Below, piece by piece: positions 25,316 through 32,351 of a stretch of 32,351 bases of DNA. Made by a program: the position numbers and the translations under genes. The stretch comes from Desulfuromonas sp. (GTDB lineage: Bacteria > Desulfobacterota > Desulfuromonadia > Desulfuromonadales > Geopsychrobacteraceae). The stretch spans positions 1-32,351 of the forward strand of contig PKUD01000161.1 in assembly GCA_002869695.1 (NCBI GenBank). Direction: 5' to 3'. The notes beneath the pieces are model-generated. The model worked only from the letters and a program-made list of their open reading frames with translations. It did not search any database and was not told the origin of the DNA. How positions within the stretch are numbered: the stretch's first letter is position 1; every line of letters begins with the position of its first letter.

Positions 25316-26797
25316 ATGGAAAACTACTTTTTGATCACTGCAGTAGTCGCAGGTGCGTTTTTGGGTGCAGCTGTCGTCTGGTTGACGATGCGGAAACAGG
25401 TCGCAGCAGTTAAACTCAGGCTGCGCGGTGAAGCAGAGTTTACGATCGCATCCCTTCAAGAGCAGCTGGCGTCGAGACAGCAGGATCTGCTGGAACAGCG
25501 ATCGATAACGGACTCTGTCAGCCGGCGTGTAGAGGAGCAGCTCGCGGCCCTTTCGCAGAAATCTGTAGAGATTGCCCGCCTTGAAGAAAAAAGTTCAAAA
25601 ATTCATACCCTTGAAGAGCAACTTCGGATAAATAACCTCAAATTTGATCAACTCGCGGGCGAAAAGGGGGAGTTTGCTCAGGAAAACGCCCGTTTGAAAG
25701 AGCAGCTTAAATCGGAGCGAGCAAAACTCGAAGAGAATATGGCGGTTCTCAACGAGGCGAAGGAGACCCTCAAGGTTGAATTCCAGAATGTCGCCAACCA
25801 GATTTTCGAGGACAAGAGCAAACGATTTGCTGACCAGAACCGCGCCAATCTCGATACGGTCCTTGGGCCGTTCAAGGATCAGATCAAGGCGTTCGAGCAG
25901 AAGGTTACCGACACCTACGAGAAAGAAGGGCGGGAGCGTTTCTCGTTAATGAAAGAGGTGCAGCGGCTACAGGACCTCAATCAACAGATCAGTGAAGATG
26001 CGGAAAATCTGACCAGAGCTCTTAAGGGAGACAGCAAAACCCAGGGGACCTGGGGGGAGATGATCCTCGAGCGGATTCTGGAAGAATCAGGCCTGCGCAA
26101 GGGGGTTGAGTATGACGCACAGGGAGGTTTTCGCGACGCAGAAGGGAAACTTTTGAAGCCGGATGTGGTTGTCCATCTGCCGGAAGAGAAGGATATCGTC
26201 ATTGACTCCAAGGTGACTCTGGTCGCCTATGAAAGGTATGTTCAGGCAGTCGAGGATGATGACCGTGAGCGGGCGGTCAAAGCCCACCTGCAGTCAATCA
26301 ACAACCATCTCAAGGATCTCGGCAGCAAAAGGTATGACGATCTGCCCGGTCTTCGCAGTCTCGATTTCGTTCTGATGTTCATTCCCATCGAAAGCGCCTT
26401 CATGCTCGCCATCGAGCGGGACGGCGAAATTTTCCGCAAGGCCTTCGAACAGAATATTGTCATCGTCAGCCCGTCGACCCTGCTGGTAACTCTGCGCACG
26501 ATTCAGAGTATCTGGCGTTACGAGTACCAGAACCGCAATGCATTGGAGATTGCCCAGAGAGCGGGAGATCTGTATGACAAGTTTGTCGGGTTCGTCGATG
26601 ACCTGGAGAGGATCGGCGAATCCCTCGAGCGCAGTAAAAAGATCTATGATGGGGCGCATAACAAGCTGGTCAGCGGCAAGGGAAACCTTATCAATCGGGC
26701 GCACGGGTTGATCGAATTGGGGGTAAAGAGTAAAAAGCAGATGCCTAAGGCGTTGACTGAAGAAGCGCGGCTGGAGCTGCCCGAAGAGAGGGGCTGA
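25316..26797 (+). CDS. rmuC: DNA recombination protein RmuC
   Basis: RmuC is a membrane-anchored predicted nuclease that limits inversions at short inverted repeats in E. coli. The 493-residue protein has an N-terminal transmembrane helix (about 5-25), a long coiled coil (about 30-170; EQLAALSQKSVEIARLEEK), and the PF02646 nuclease-like domain with GTWGEMILERILEESGL, D283 in LLKPDVVVHLP and D297-S298-K299 in IVIDSKV, the PD-(D/E)xK-type acidic and lysine positions. YDDLPGLRSLDFVLMFIPIE and SPSTLLVTLRTI are also typical. AAAGG precedes ATG 25316. It ends 41 bases from the convergent pfkA gene, with no clear terminator between them. Confidence 0.93.
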   Translation: MENYFLITAVVAGAFLGAAVVWLTMRKQVAAVKLRLRGEAEFTIASLQEQLASRQQDLLEQRSITDSVSRRVEEQLAALSQKSVEIARLEEKSSKIHTLEEQLRINNLKFDQLAGEKGEFAQENARLKEQLKSERAKLEENMAVLNEAKETLKVEFQNVANQIFEDKSKRFADQNRANLDTVLGPFKDQIKAFEQKVTDTYEKEGRERFSLMKEVQRLQDLNQQISEDAENLTRALKGDSKTQGTWGEMILERILEESGLRKGVEYDAQGGFRDAEGKLLKPDVVVHLPEEKDIVIDSKVTLVAYERYVQAVEDDDRERAVKAHLQSINNHLKDLGSKRYDDLPGLRSLDFVLMFIPIESAFMLAIERDGEIFRKAFEQNIVIVSPSTLLVTLRTIQSIWRYEYQNRNALEIAQRAGDLYDKFVGFVDDLERIGESLERSKKIYDGAHNKLVSGKGNLINRAHGLIELGVKSKKQMPKALTEEARLELPEERG

Positions 26798-26838
26798 TCG
26801 CTAGTCAATTCTGCTTAAGTGGGCCTCCCTGACCTTGC

Positions 26839-27801
26839 TTACACTGAAAGACGGTTTGCCAGCTGTGGCAGCATTTTGTCGATCGGGCGAATGCCACTGG
26901 AGATAACCTCATGAAGGTCGCTGAGTTGAACCTGCGCACAGGCCATCCCCACCATTTTCCCATGCTCACCATTTTGTAATGCTTCTACCGCTGCCTGACC
27001 AAACCGGACCCCGAGCAGACGATCGAAGACCGTCGGCGAGCCACCCCGTTGGTAGTGGCCAAGGACGATGACCCGGGTTTCGAAGCCGATCCTGTCCTTG
27101 ATCTGTTCGGCGATTTTCTGTGCGCTGCCGGCTCCCTCAGCGACCATGATGATTGAATTGCTGCGGCCCTCACGGTAGCGTCGTCTCAGTTCCTGGCAGA
27201 TTTCGTTCAGGTTGTATGGTTCCTCGGGGATCAGGCTGTATTCGGCGCCGCAGGCAATTGCCGAGACAACCGCCAGATAGCCGCAATTGCGCCCCATGGT
27301 TTCGACGAGGAAAGCGCGATCGTGAGATGAGGCGGTATCCTTGACGTTGTCGACCGCCCTGGCAATGTTGTTCAGGGCGGTATCAACTCCGAGAGCCATG
27401 TCGGTGAATGGTATGTCATTGTCGATCGACGCGGGGATACCAATGACCGGGAGACCACGCCGGGAGATTGCATCAGCACCCTTTAGCGAGCCATCTCCGC
27501 CGATGACGATCAGTCCTTCCACTCCAAGCCCGCGCAGATTTTCCACGACAAGTTGTTGCCCTTCGGGGGTCAGCATCTCCTTGCAGCGTGCGCTCTGCAG
27601 GAAGGTTCCTCCCCGCTGCAGAACGTTGCTGACCGAGCGGGTGGACATGATTTCGTATTGGCGGTCGATCAAACCCTGAAAGCCTTTCTGGACGCCGACC
27701 ACTTCCATGCCCTCCACAAGCCCCGCGCGGACAACTGCCCGAATTGCTGCATTCATTCCGGAACAGTCTCCACCACTGGTAAGTACGGCGATTCTCTTCA
27801 T
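26839..27801 (-). CDS. pfkA: 6-phosphofructokinase (ATP type)
   Basis: PfkA phosphorylates fructose 6-phosphate in glycolysis. The 320-residue length matches bacterial ATP-PFKs. TSGGDCSGMNAAIR opens the protein (TSGGDAPG is usual); GGDGS at 101-105 has glycine at 104, which favours ATP over pyrophosphate. The catalytic loop reads PASIDNDI instead of PGTIDNDI: D127 and D129 are kept but T125 is serine and G124 is alanine. MGRNCGYLA, VAEGAG and GHYQRGGSPTVFDR complete the substrate and allosteric sites. AGGAGACAAACA precedes the start at 27801, and a good promoter lies upstream. Confidence 0.95.
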   Translation of the reverse strand: MKRIAVLTSGGDCSGMNAAIRAVVRAGLVEGMEVVGVQKGFQGLIDRQYEIMSTRSVSNVLQRGGTFLQSARCKEMLTPEGQQLVVENLRGLGVEGLIVIGGDGSLKGADAISRRGLPVIGIPASIDNDIPFTDMALGVDTALNNIARAVDNVKDTASSHDRAFLVETMGRNCGYLAVVSAIACGAEYSLIPEEPYNLNEICQELRRRYREGRSNSIIMVAEGAGSAQKIAEQIKDRIGFETRVIVLGHYQRGGSPTVFDRLLGVRFGQAAVEALQNGEHGKMVGMACAQVQLSDLHEVISSGIRPIDKMLPQLANRLSV

Positions 27802-27861
27802 TGTTTGTCTCCTGTTTCAACGTAGAGCGGCAATTGCTGTGATATGGCCAGCTTTGCAAAG

Positions 27862-27889
27862 ATTATCCAGCTAATCGCGTATTTGTCAA
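27862..27889 (-). promoter_or_regulatory. pfkA promoter
   Basis: Reading the minus strand, a perfect TTGACA (27889 to 27884) is followed after 16 bases by GATAAT (27867 to 27862). The leader to the pfkA start would be about 55 bases and includes the AGGAG ribosome site. Confidence 0.65.
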
Positions 27890-27931
27890 AGGACTCTTTT
27901 GCGGGCTAGAGATTTTCCCGTTAGCGGTAGT

Positions 27932-27959
27932 TTTAACACACAGGTTGCGTTACTATAAT
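27932..27959 (+). promoter_or_regulatory. Promoter for the M16 peptidase operon
   Basis: A perfect TATAAT (27954-27959) is preceded by TTTAAC (27932-27937) with a 16-base spacer. The 213-base divergent region between pfkA and the peptidase gene therefore carries a promoter on each strand, with about 42 bases between the two -35 boxes. Confidence 0.6.
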
Positions 27960-28014
27960 CAGAGTGTTCATTTTGTTAACTCTTGGTAAAGAATATTGAT
28001 ATTAGAGGTTTAAG

Positions 28015-29502
28015 ATGATTTTAATGCGTATGTTTGTCACGCTCATATTGCTATTTATAACCTTTTTTCCCGCCCCGCTCATCGCTCAGGAACTTGCTGA
28101 TAAGGTCCAGCAGTATCAGCTCGAGAATGGTTTGACTCTGTTGATCGTGGAGCGTTACTCCTCCCCGACAGTGGCTGCTTACATAACCTTCAGGGTGGGG
28201 GGCGTTAACGAAACCAGTGACCAGCGCGGGGTTGCGCACCTGCTGGAGCATGTCCTGTTCAAGGGGACCAAAACCCTGGGGACGATCAATTACCGCAAAG
28301 AAAAACCGCTGCTCGAGCAAATAGAACAGGTGGGCAGCGAGATTGATCGTTTAAAGATTGAGCCACATGCTGACGAGGAACGCCTCGCAGCCCTGAGGGC
28401 CCAGCTCGCTGAACTGCAGCAGGATCACCGCAAGCTGGTGGTGAAAGATGAATTCTCACGGATTTATGCCGAAAACGGCGGCGTGGGCTTCAATGCATTT
28501 ACCAGCAAGGATCTGACCTCTTATGTAATCTCCTTACCAGCGAACAAGCTGGAGCTGTGGGCTGCGATTGAGTCGGATCGTCTGCAGAATGCCGTGTTAC
28601 GTGAGTTTTATACCGAACGGGATGTGGTGCGCGAAGAACGCCGCCGTTCCTATGAAAGCAGTCCGGGCGGTCTCTTGTATGAGACACTGCTGGCGACAGC
28701 CTACCGGATGCATCCATACCGCAATCCAGTGATCGGCTGGGACTCCGACATCGATAATCTCTCTCTGGCAGAGACGCGTACATTTCTCAAGGATTATTAT
28801 GCCCCAGTGAATATGATCATCACTCTGGTGGGAGATGTTGAAGCTGAAAAAGCCCTCGAACTGGTGAAAGGCTATTTCGGCAAGATCGCGCCGGGTAAGC
28901 CGGTTCCCGCTGTCGCCGATCGGGAGCCGCAACAGCGGGGAGAACGTCGCGCGCAGGTCGTCTTTGACGCCGAGCCACAGCTTGTCATCGCTTATCATAA
29001 GCCGACGATGCCCCATCGCGATGATTATGTCTTCGATCTGCTGATGCAGATTCTTGCCGAGGGACGCACATCGCGGCTCTATCGCAAGCTGGTTGTTGAA
29101 GACCAGTTAGCAGCCAGTGTCGGTGTCTATGGAGCGCCCGGATCTCGCTATGACAACCTGATGGTGATTTCTGCGACACCCCGTTACCCGCACACAGTCG
29201 AGGAGGTTGAGGCAGCTGTTTATGCAGAACTGGAACGTTTAAAAGAAGAGTTGGTGACCCCAGGCGAACTGGAAAAGTGTCGCAACCGTATCCTGACCGA
29301 TTTTCTGCGCGGATTGAACGGGAATGAAGGGTTGGCCCGTATGCTGTCAAGTTATCAGGCCCTGAACGGAGACTGGCGCTATCTGGTCAACTACGAGACT
29401 GAAATAAAAAAATTGACTCAGGATGATCTAAGGGACGTAGCTCGCCGTTATTTTAAACCTGAAAATCGTACCGTGGTGACCCTCAGCCGGGAGGATATGT
29501 AA
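28015..29502 (+). CDS. M16 family zinc metallopeptidase, catalytic subunit
   Basis: A 495-residue exported peptidase with a signal peptide (VTLILLFITFFPAPLIAQ). The inverted zinc motif HLLEH gives H75, E78 and H79; the third zinc-ligand glutamate is in ERDVVREERR (about 207). About 55 residues between them (roughly 88-143, LLEQIEQVGSEIDRLK and LAALRAQLAELQQDHRKL) form a predicted coiled-coil insertion absent from compact M16B enzymes. The C-terminal half (TSRLYRKLVVEDQLAASVG) carries the second M16 fold. It probably pairs with the inactive homologue encoded downstream. AGAGG lies six bases before ATG 28015; its TAA stop shares a base with the next ATG. Confidence 0.93.
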   Translation: MILMRMFVTLILLFITFFPAPLIAQELADKVQQYQLENGLTLLIVERYSSPTVAAYITFRVGGVNETSDQRGVAHLLEHVLFKGTKTLGTINYRKEKPLLEQIEQVGSEIDRLKIEPHADEERLAALRAQLAELQQDHRKLVVKDEFSRIYAENGGVGFNAFTSKDLTSYVISLPANKLELWAAIESDRLQNAVLREFYTERDVVREERRRSYESSPGGLLYETLLATAYRMHPYRNPVIGWDSDIDNLSLAETRTFLKDYYAPVNMIITLVGDVEAEKALELVKGYFGKIAPGKPVPAVADREPQQRGERRAQVVFDAEPQLVIAYHKPTMPHRDDYVFDLLMQILAEGRTSRLYRKLVVEDQLAASVGVYGAPGSRYDNLMVISATPRYPHTVEEVEAAVYAELERLKEELVTPGELEKCRNRILTDFLRGLNGNEGLARMLSSYQALNGDWRYLVNYETEIKKLTQDDLRDVARRYFKPENRTVVTLSREDM

Positions 29503-30914
29503 TGATCAGAGCGTGCTTCCTTCTGCTGGCGAGTTTTCTCCTGCTGACAGCCTGTACAGCCCCGGTTCGTCCGGATCAGCTCACGTTTCCAGAGCTTGAT
29601 TATGATTTCCCGACGGTTGCTCATTATCCCCTTGAGAATGGTATGTTGCTCTATCTGCTTCAGGATCATGAGTTGCCGCTGGTTGCTTTGAGTGTGACTG
29701 TCGGCGGCGGGAGCATTCAGGACGACGGGAAAAAAACTGGTATTTCCAGCCTTTTTGCCAATCTGTTGGAGACGGGTGGTGCTGGTGAGCGATCGCCACA
29801 ACAGATGGAGGAGGAGTTGGAGCGGATGGCTGCCGAGCTGTCTGTCAGTCGGGATGCCTATGCCACAACAATCAGTATGTCGCTACGCAGCGAGGATCTG
29901 GAACGAGGGCTGAATCTCCTGGCTGATCTGCTACGGCAACCCCGATTTGACCAGGAACGTTTTGAAATAGGCCGTAACCAGATCAAGGAAGGGATTCGCC
30001 GCCAGAATGATGAACCCGCTGCGATTGCCGGGCGCACGCTGGCAAAGGCTGTCTATGGCGAGCATCCATTTGGCAGGCATGCGACACTGGAAACGGTTGA
30101 CCGTATAGAACGGAGCGACCTGGTCAAAATGCATCAGACCTATTTTCAGCCGGATAATATCTGGCTGGCAGTATCGGGTGATGTGGACACAAAATCTTTG
30201 CTGGTCTCTCTGGACAGTGTGTTCGGGGATTGGCGCTCAACTGGGGTGCCAAATATGTCTCTACCCCCCTTGCCCGACCCTCCTGCCGATAAAACTTTGT
30301 TTATTGAAAGGGATATCCCTCAAACGACAATCTTGATGGGTCACCGCGGAATAGAGAAGACTAACCCGGACATGTTTGCCCTCAGGGTGGCGAACTATAT
30401 TCTTGGGGGAGGGGGGTTCAATTCGCGTATGATGCGTGAAATCCGCTCCAACCGTGGATTGGCCTATTCGGTTTATTCTTATTTTCAGATCGGCAGGCTA
30501 TTGCCTGAAATGTTTGTTGCCAGCAGCGAAACCAAGTGTGCATCAACTATAGAAGTTGCTGACCTGATGTTGGATTTGATTCGGCAGCTCAGGGATGAAC
30601 CCGTCACCGGGGCAGAACTGGCCCTGGCGAAGGAGAGCTTGATCAATTCTTTTGTTTTTGCATTTGACAGCAGTCAGTCAGTGGTTTCCAGGCGAGTCCG
30701 GCTCGATTATTATGGCTATCCCGAGGACTATCTGGAAACCTATCGGGAAAAGATTGCCGCTGTCACGATCGAGGATGTGCAGAGGGTGGCTAAGGAATAT
30801 CTGCGCCCGGACCAGATGCAGATCGTTCTGGTTGGCAGATCTGCAGAATTTGATCAGGACCCAGCTGTTCTGGGATGTCCGGTAGAACAGATTGATCTTG
30901 GTGCTATGGAATAG
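29502..30914 (+). CDS. M16-like lipoprotein lacking the zinc motif (partner subunit)
   Basis: The 470-residue protein begins with a lipoprotein signal ending in LLLTAC, with C18 as the lipidated residue. At the position of HxxEH it reads SLFAN (S83, A86, N87), so zinc binding and catalysis are lost. The C-terminal domain keeps SRMMREIRSNRGLAYSVYSY, including the arginine and tyrosine that the non-catalytic subunit supplies to the active site in M16B heterodimers. It is thus likely the anchored partner of the preceding peptidase, forming a periplasmic or outer-membrane heterodimer. GGGAGG precedes ATG 29502, which overlaps the upstream stop by one base. The C-terminus holds one further cysteine (GCPVEQ). 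Confidence 0.9.
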   Translation: MIRACFLLLASFLLLTACTAPVRPDQLTFPELDYDFPTVAHYPLENGMLLYLLQDHELPLVALSVTVGGGSIQDDGKKTGISSLFANLLETGGAGERSPQQMEEELERMAAELSVSRDAYATTISMSLRSEDLERGLNLLADLLRQPRFDQERFEIGRNQIKEGIRRQNDEPAAIAGRTLAKAVYGEHPFGRHATLETVDRIERSDLVKMHQTYFQPDNIWLAVSGDVDTKSLLVSLDSVFGDWRSTGVPNMSLPPLPDPPADKTLFIERDIPQTTILMGHRGIEKTNPDMFALRVANYILGGGGFNSRMMREIRSNRGLAYSVYSYFQIGRLLPEMFVASSETKCASTIEVADLMLDLIRQLRDEPVTGAELALAKESLINSFVFAFDSSQSVVSRRVRLDYYGYPEDYLETYREKIAAVTIEDVQRVAKEYLRPDQMQIVLVGRSAEFDQDPAVLGCPVEQIDLGAME

Positions 30915-30951
30915 CTCGGCTGTCGGATTGTTTTGCTCTCCAGGGGGTTCT

Positions 30952-32316
30952 GTGGCGGGTCATATCAAAACGGATTTGAAGAAACGTTGGCAACGACTGG
31001 TCTGGGATCATGATTCCGAGAACCTCAACCCGCTACAAATGTTTTTACTGCGCCAGTTGCAAACGATTGCCCTGGTGACCCGCGATTTCCTTACCGACAG
31101 GTGCCTGTTGCGCGCCTCGGCATTAACCTATTCAACTTTGCTTGCCATCGTTCCTCTGCTTGCCCTGACGTTTGCTCTGCTGAAGGCCTTTGGTGTACAG
31201 AACCTTCTGGAGCCCTTTATCCTTGAGCGTCTCTCGGTCGGGTCGGAGGAGGTGGTCAGCTCGATTGTCGGTTATATCAACAATACCCAGGTCGGTCGTC
31301 TCGGTACCTTCGGCCTGGTTCTGCTGCTGATGGCCGTGGTTTCGCTGCTGACGAATGTCGAGCAGAGTTTCAACCACATCTGGGGGGGCAAAGGGACCCG
31401 CCCCCTGCTGCGACGCTTTTCCGATTACCTGTCTGTGATCCTTGTCGGCCCGGTGCTGCTGATTTCAGCCATCTCGATGACGACGACCTTGTCCAGTTCT
31501 GAGCTGGTTCGCAAGCTGCTGGAGATCGAGATTGTCGGCAGGGGGTTGTTGACCCTTTTCCAGGTGACGCCTTACTTGGTCATGTGGCTGGCGTTTGCGT
31601 TTCTTTACATCTTCATGTCAAACACCAAGGTGGAGTTGCGGGCCGCGTTAATAGGCGGAATCTTTGGTGGTACGCTCTGGCAGCTCGCGCAATGGGCCTA
31701 TGTCAATTTCCAGATCGGCGTCGCGAAGTATAATGCCATCTACGGAACCATGGCGGCGCTGCCGATCTTCATGATCTGGCTTTACCTGTCCTGGGTGATC
31801 GTTCTGCTCGGCCTGGAAGTGACCTACGCCAAACAGAACCTGCGAATCAGTGGCTTCGATCTGCGTGCCGAAGAAGTGAGTGTGCTCGGCCATGAGCAGG
31901 TTTCTCTGGCGATTCTGGTTGTGCTTGCGGAGCGATTTATGCGTGGCGACAGTCCGCTCAGCCAGGGGCAGTTGGCGCAACTGCTGGCTGTGCCACCCCG
32001 ATTGTGTGGGACGATCCTCGCCCGGCTGAATGCTCTTGGGTTCGTTGCCGAAGCCTGTTCTCCCGGCTCCAACCGTTGCCGCTACCTGCTTGGCAGGGAT
32101 GCCGATGTTTTGACGGTCACTGAAGTCATCCGCCGGATGCGCGGACAAGGGGAGGAATTACCGCTTTCAACTGAGCACCATCAGGTGAGGGTGTCACTGG
32201 AAGTCTGTGACTCGCTGGCAAGGATTGAGCAGGAGGGGCTGGCCGGGTTAACCCTGCGTGAACTGTGCGAACGGAATGGCTCTGAAAAGTCGGAGTTGAA
32301 TGCAGAACAGCCTTGA
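30952..32316 (+). CDS. YihY/BrkB family membrane protein with C-terminal winged-helix-like extension
   Basis: A 454-residue inner-membrane protein. Residues about 60-300 match the YihY/BrkB family (once labelled RNase BN): RASALTYSTLLAIVPLLALTF-type start (cited as RASALTYSTLLAIVPLL), SLLTNVEQSFNHIWG, SNTKVELRAALIGGI, YGTMAALPIFMIWLYLSWVI and LLGLEVTYAKQN, with about six helices. After residue 310 a soluble tail has a helix-turn-helix-like stretch (LSQGQLAQLLAVPPRL, TILARLNALGFV) resembling a winged helix, then a second helical part. Function of the family is uncertain. GTG 30952 has AGGGGG upstream and lies after the peptidase stop; an in-frame TTG at 30892 would overlap that gene and lacks family similarity. 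Confidence 0.87.
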   Translation: MAGHIKTDLKKRWQRLVWDHDSENLNPLQMFLLRQLQTIALVTRDFLTDRCLLRASALTYSTLLAIVPLLALTFALLKAFGVQNLLEPFILERLSVGSEEVVSSIVGYINNTQVGRLGTFGLVLLLMAVVSLLTNVEQSFNHIWGGKGTRPLLRRFSDYLSVILVGPVLLISAISMTTTLSSSELVRKLLEIEIVGRGLLTLFQVTPYLVMWLAFAFLYIFMSNTKVELRAALIGGIFGGTLWQLAQWAYVNFQIGVAKYNAIYGTMAALPIFMIWLYLSWVIVLLGLEVTYAKQNLRISGFDLRAEEVSVLGHEQVSLAILVVLAERFMRGDSPLSQGQLAQLLAVPPRLCGTILARLNALGFVAEACSPGSNRCRYLLGRDADVLTVTEVIRRMRGQGEELPLSTEHHQVRVSLEVCDSLARIEQEGLAGLTLRELCERNGSEKSELNAEQP

Positions 32317-32322
32317 GTTGTG

Positions 32323-32339
32323 CTGTCGGGAAACGACAG
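32323..32339 (+). other. Short hairpin after the YihY gene at the window edge
   Basis: CTGTCG (32323-32328) pairs with CGACAG (32334-32339) around a GGAAA loop. No T tract follows within the remaining 12 bases, so its role as a terminator is undecided. Confidence 0.35.
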
Positions 32340-32351
32340 TTATGCTCGGGA

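Noticed and set aside
1-32351. Mobile elements, CRISPR arrays, tRNA or rRNA genes, toxin-antitoxin or defence systems
   Set aside because: No transposase, integrase, spaced direct repeats, tRNA-like cloverleaf or known defence domain was seen; RmuC and the HD/DHH nucleases are better explained as housekeeping genes.

Overview
The window looks like a chromosomal housekeeping segment of a Gram-negative deltaproteobacterium, most probably a member of the Desulfuromonadales (Geobacter/Desulfuromonas/Pelobacter-like). That placement is an inference from protein style, the mutL-miaA-hfq order, abundant signalling domains and moderately high GC; it was not tested by any search. Nearly all of the DNA is coding, with no intergenic stretch above about 250 bases. 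I see no tRNA, rRNA, CRISPR array, insertion sequence or phage gene.

Layout. (1) 1-1539: 3' end of mutL, then miaA and hfq, closed by a strong terminator. (2) 1639-7173: a PDZ/radical-SAM (DUF512) protein overlapping a three-HMA copper ATPase, then a LOG-like (TIGR00725) protein and a DHH phosphoesterase. (3) 7190-9656: a good promoter drives an exported N-acetylmuramoyl-L-alanine amidase, rph and rdgB. (4) 9732-16623: ndk with its own terminator, then rlmN, mtnP, a PfkB kinase, an unknown protein with a 24-base tandem repeat, a PilF-like TPR lipoprotein, a RodZ-like protein and purine nucleoside phosphorylase. Removing mtnP, the kinase and the unknown gene leaves ndk-rlmN-pilF-rodZ, a gene order known from gammaproteobacteria. 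(5) 16743-18967: a stand-alone CheY-like receiver, a universal stress protein with a strong terminator, and a receiver-histidine kinase. (6) 18971-23526: a COG2509 flavoprotein, a YhaM-like OB/HD nuclease, a metallo-beta-lactamase-fold hydrolase and coaBC, tightly packed. (7) 23578-32316: a zinc phospholipase C-like exported protein (minus strand), a family 4 uracil-DNA glycosylase, rmuC, pfkA (minus strand), a paired active/inactive M16 peptidase operon and a YihY membrane protein with a winged-helix-like tail.

Themes. There is a heavy load of nucleotide and RNA maintenance (MiaA, Hfq, DHH, Rph, RdgB, Ndk, RlmN, MtnP, PNP, YhaM-like, UDG, RmuC), an envelope group (amidase, PilF-like, RodZ, M16 pair, YihY, PLC) and a small signalling group. 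I do not see a convincing new defence or mobile system. The best leads are the uncharacterised DUF512 radical-SAM protein coupled to CopA, the receiver/Usp/kinase group, the repeat-bearing unknown protein, and an AT-rich operator-like palindrome upstream of rlmN.
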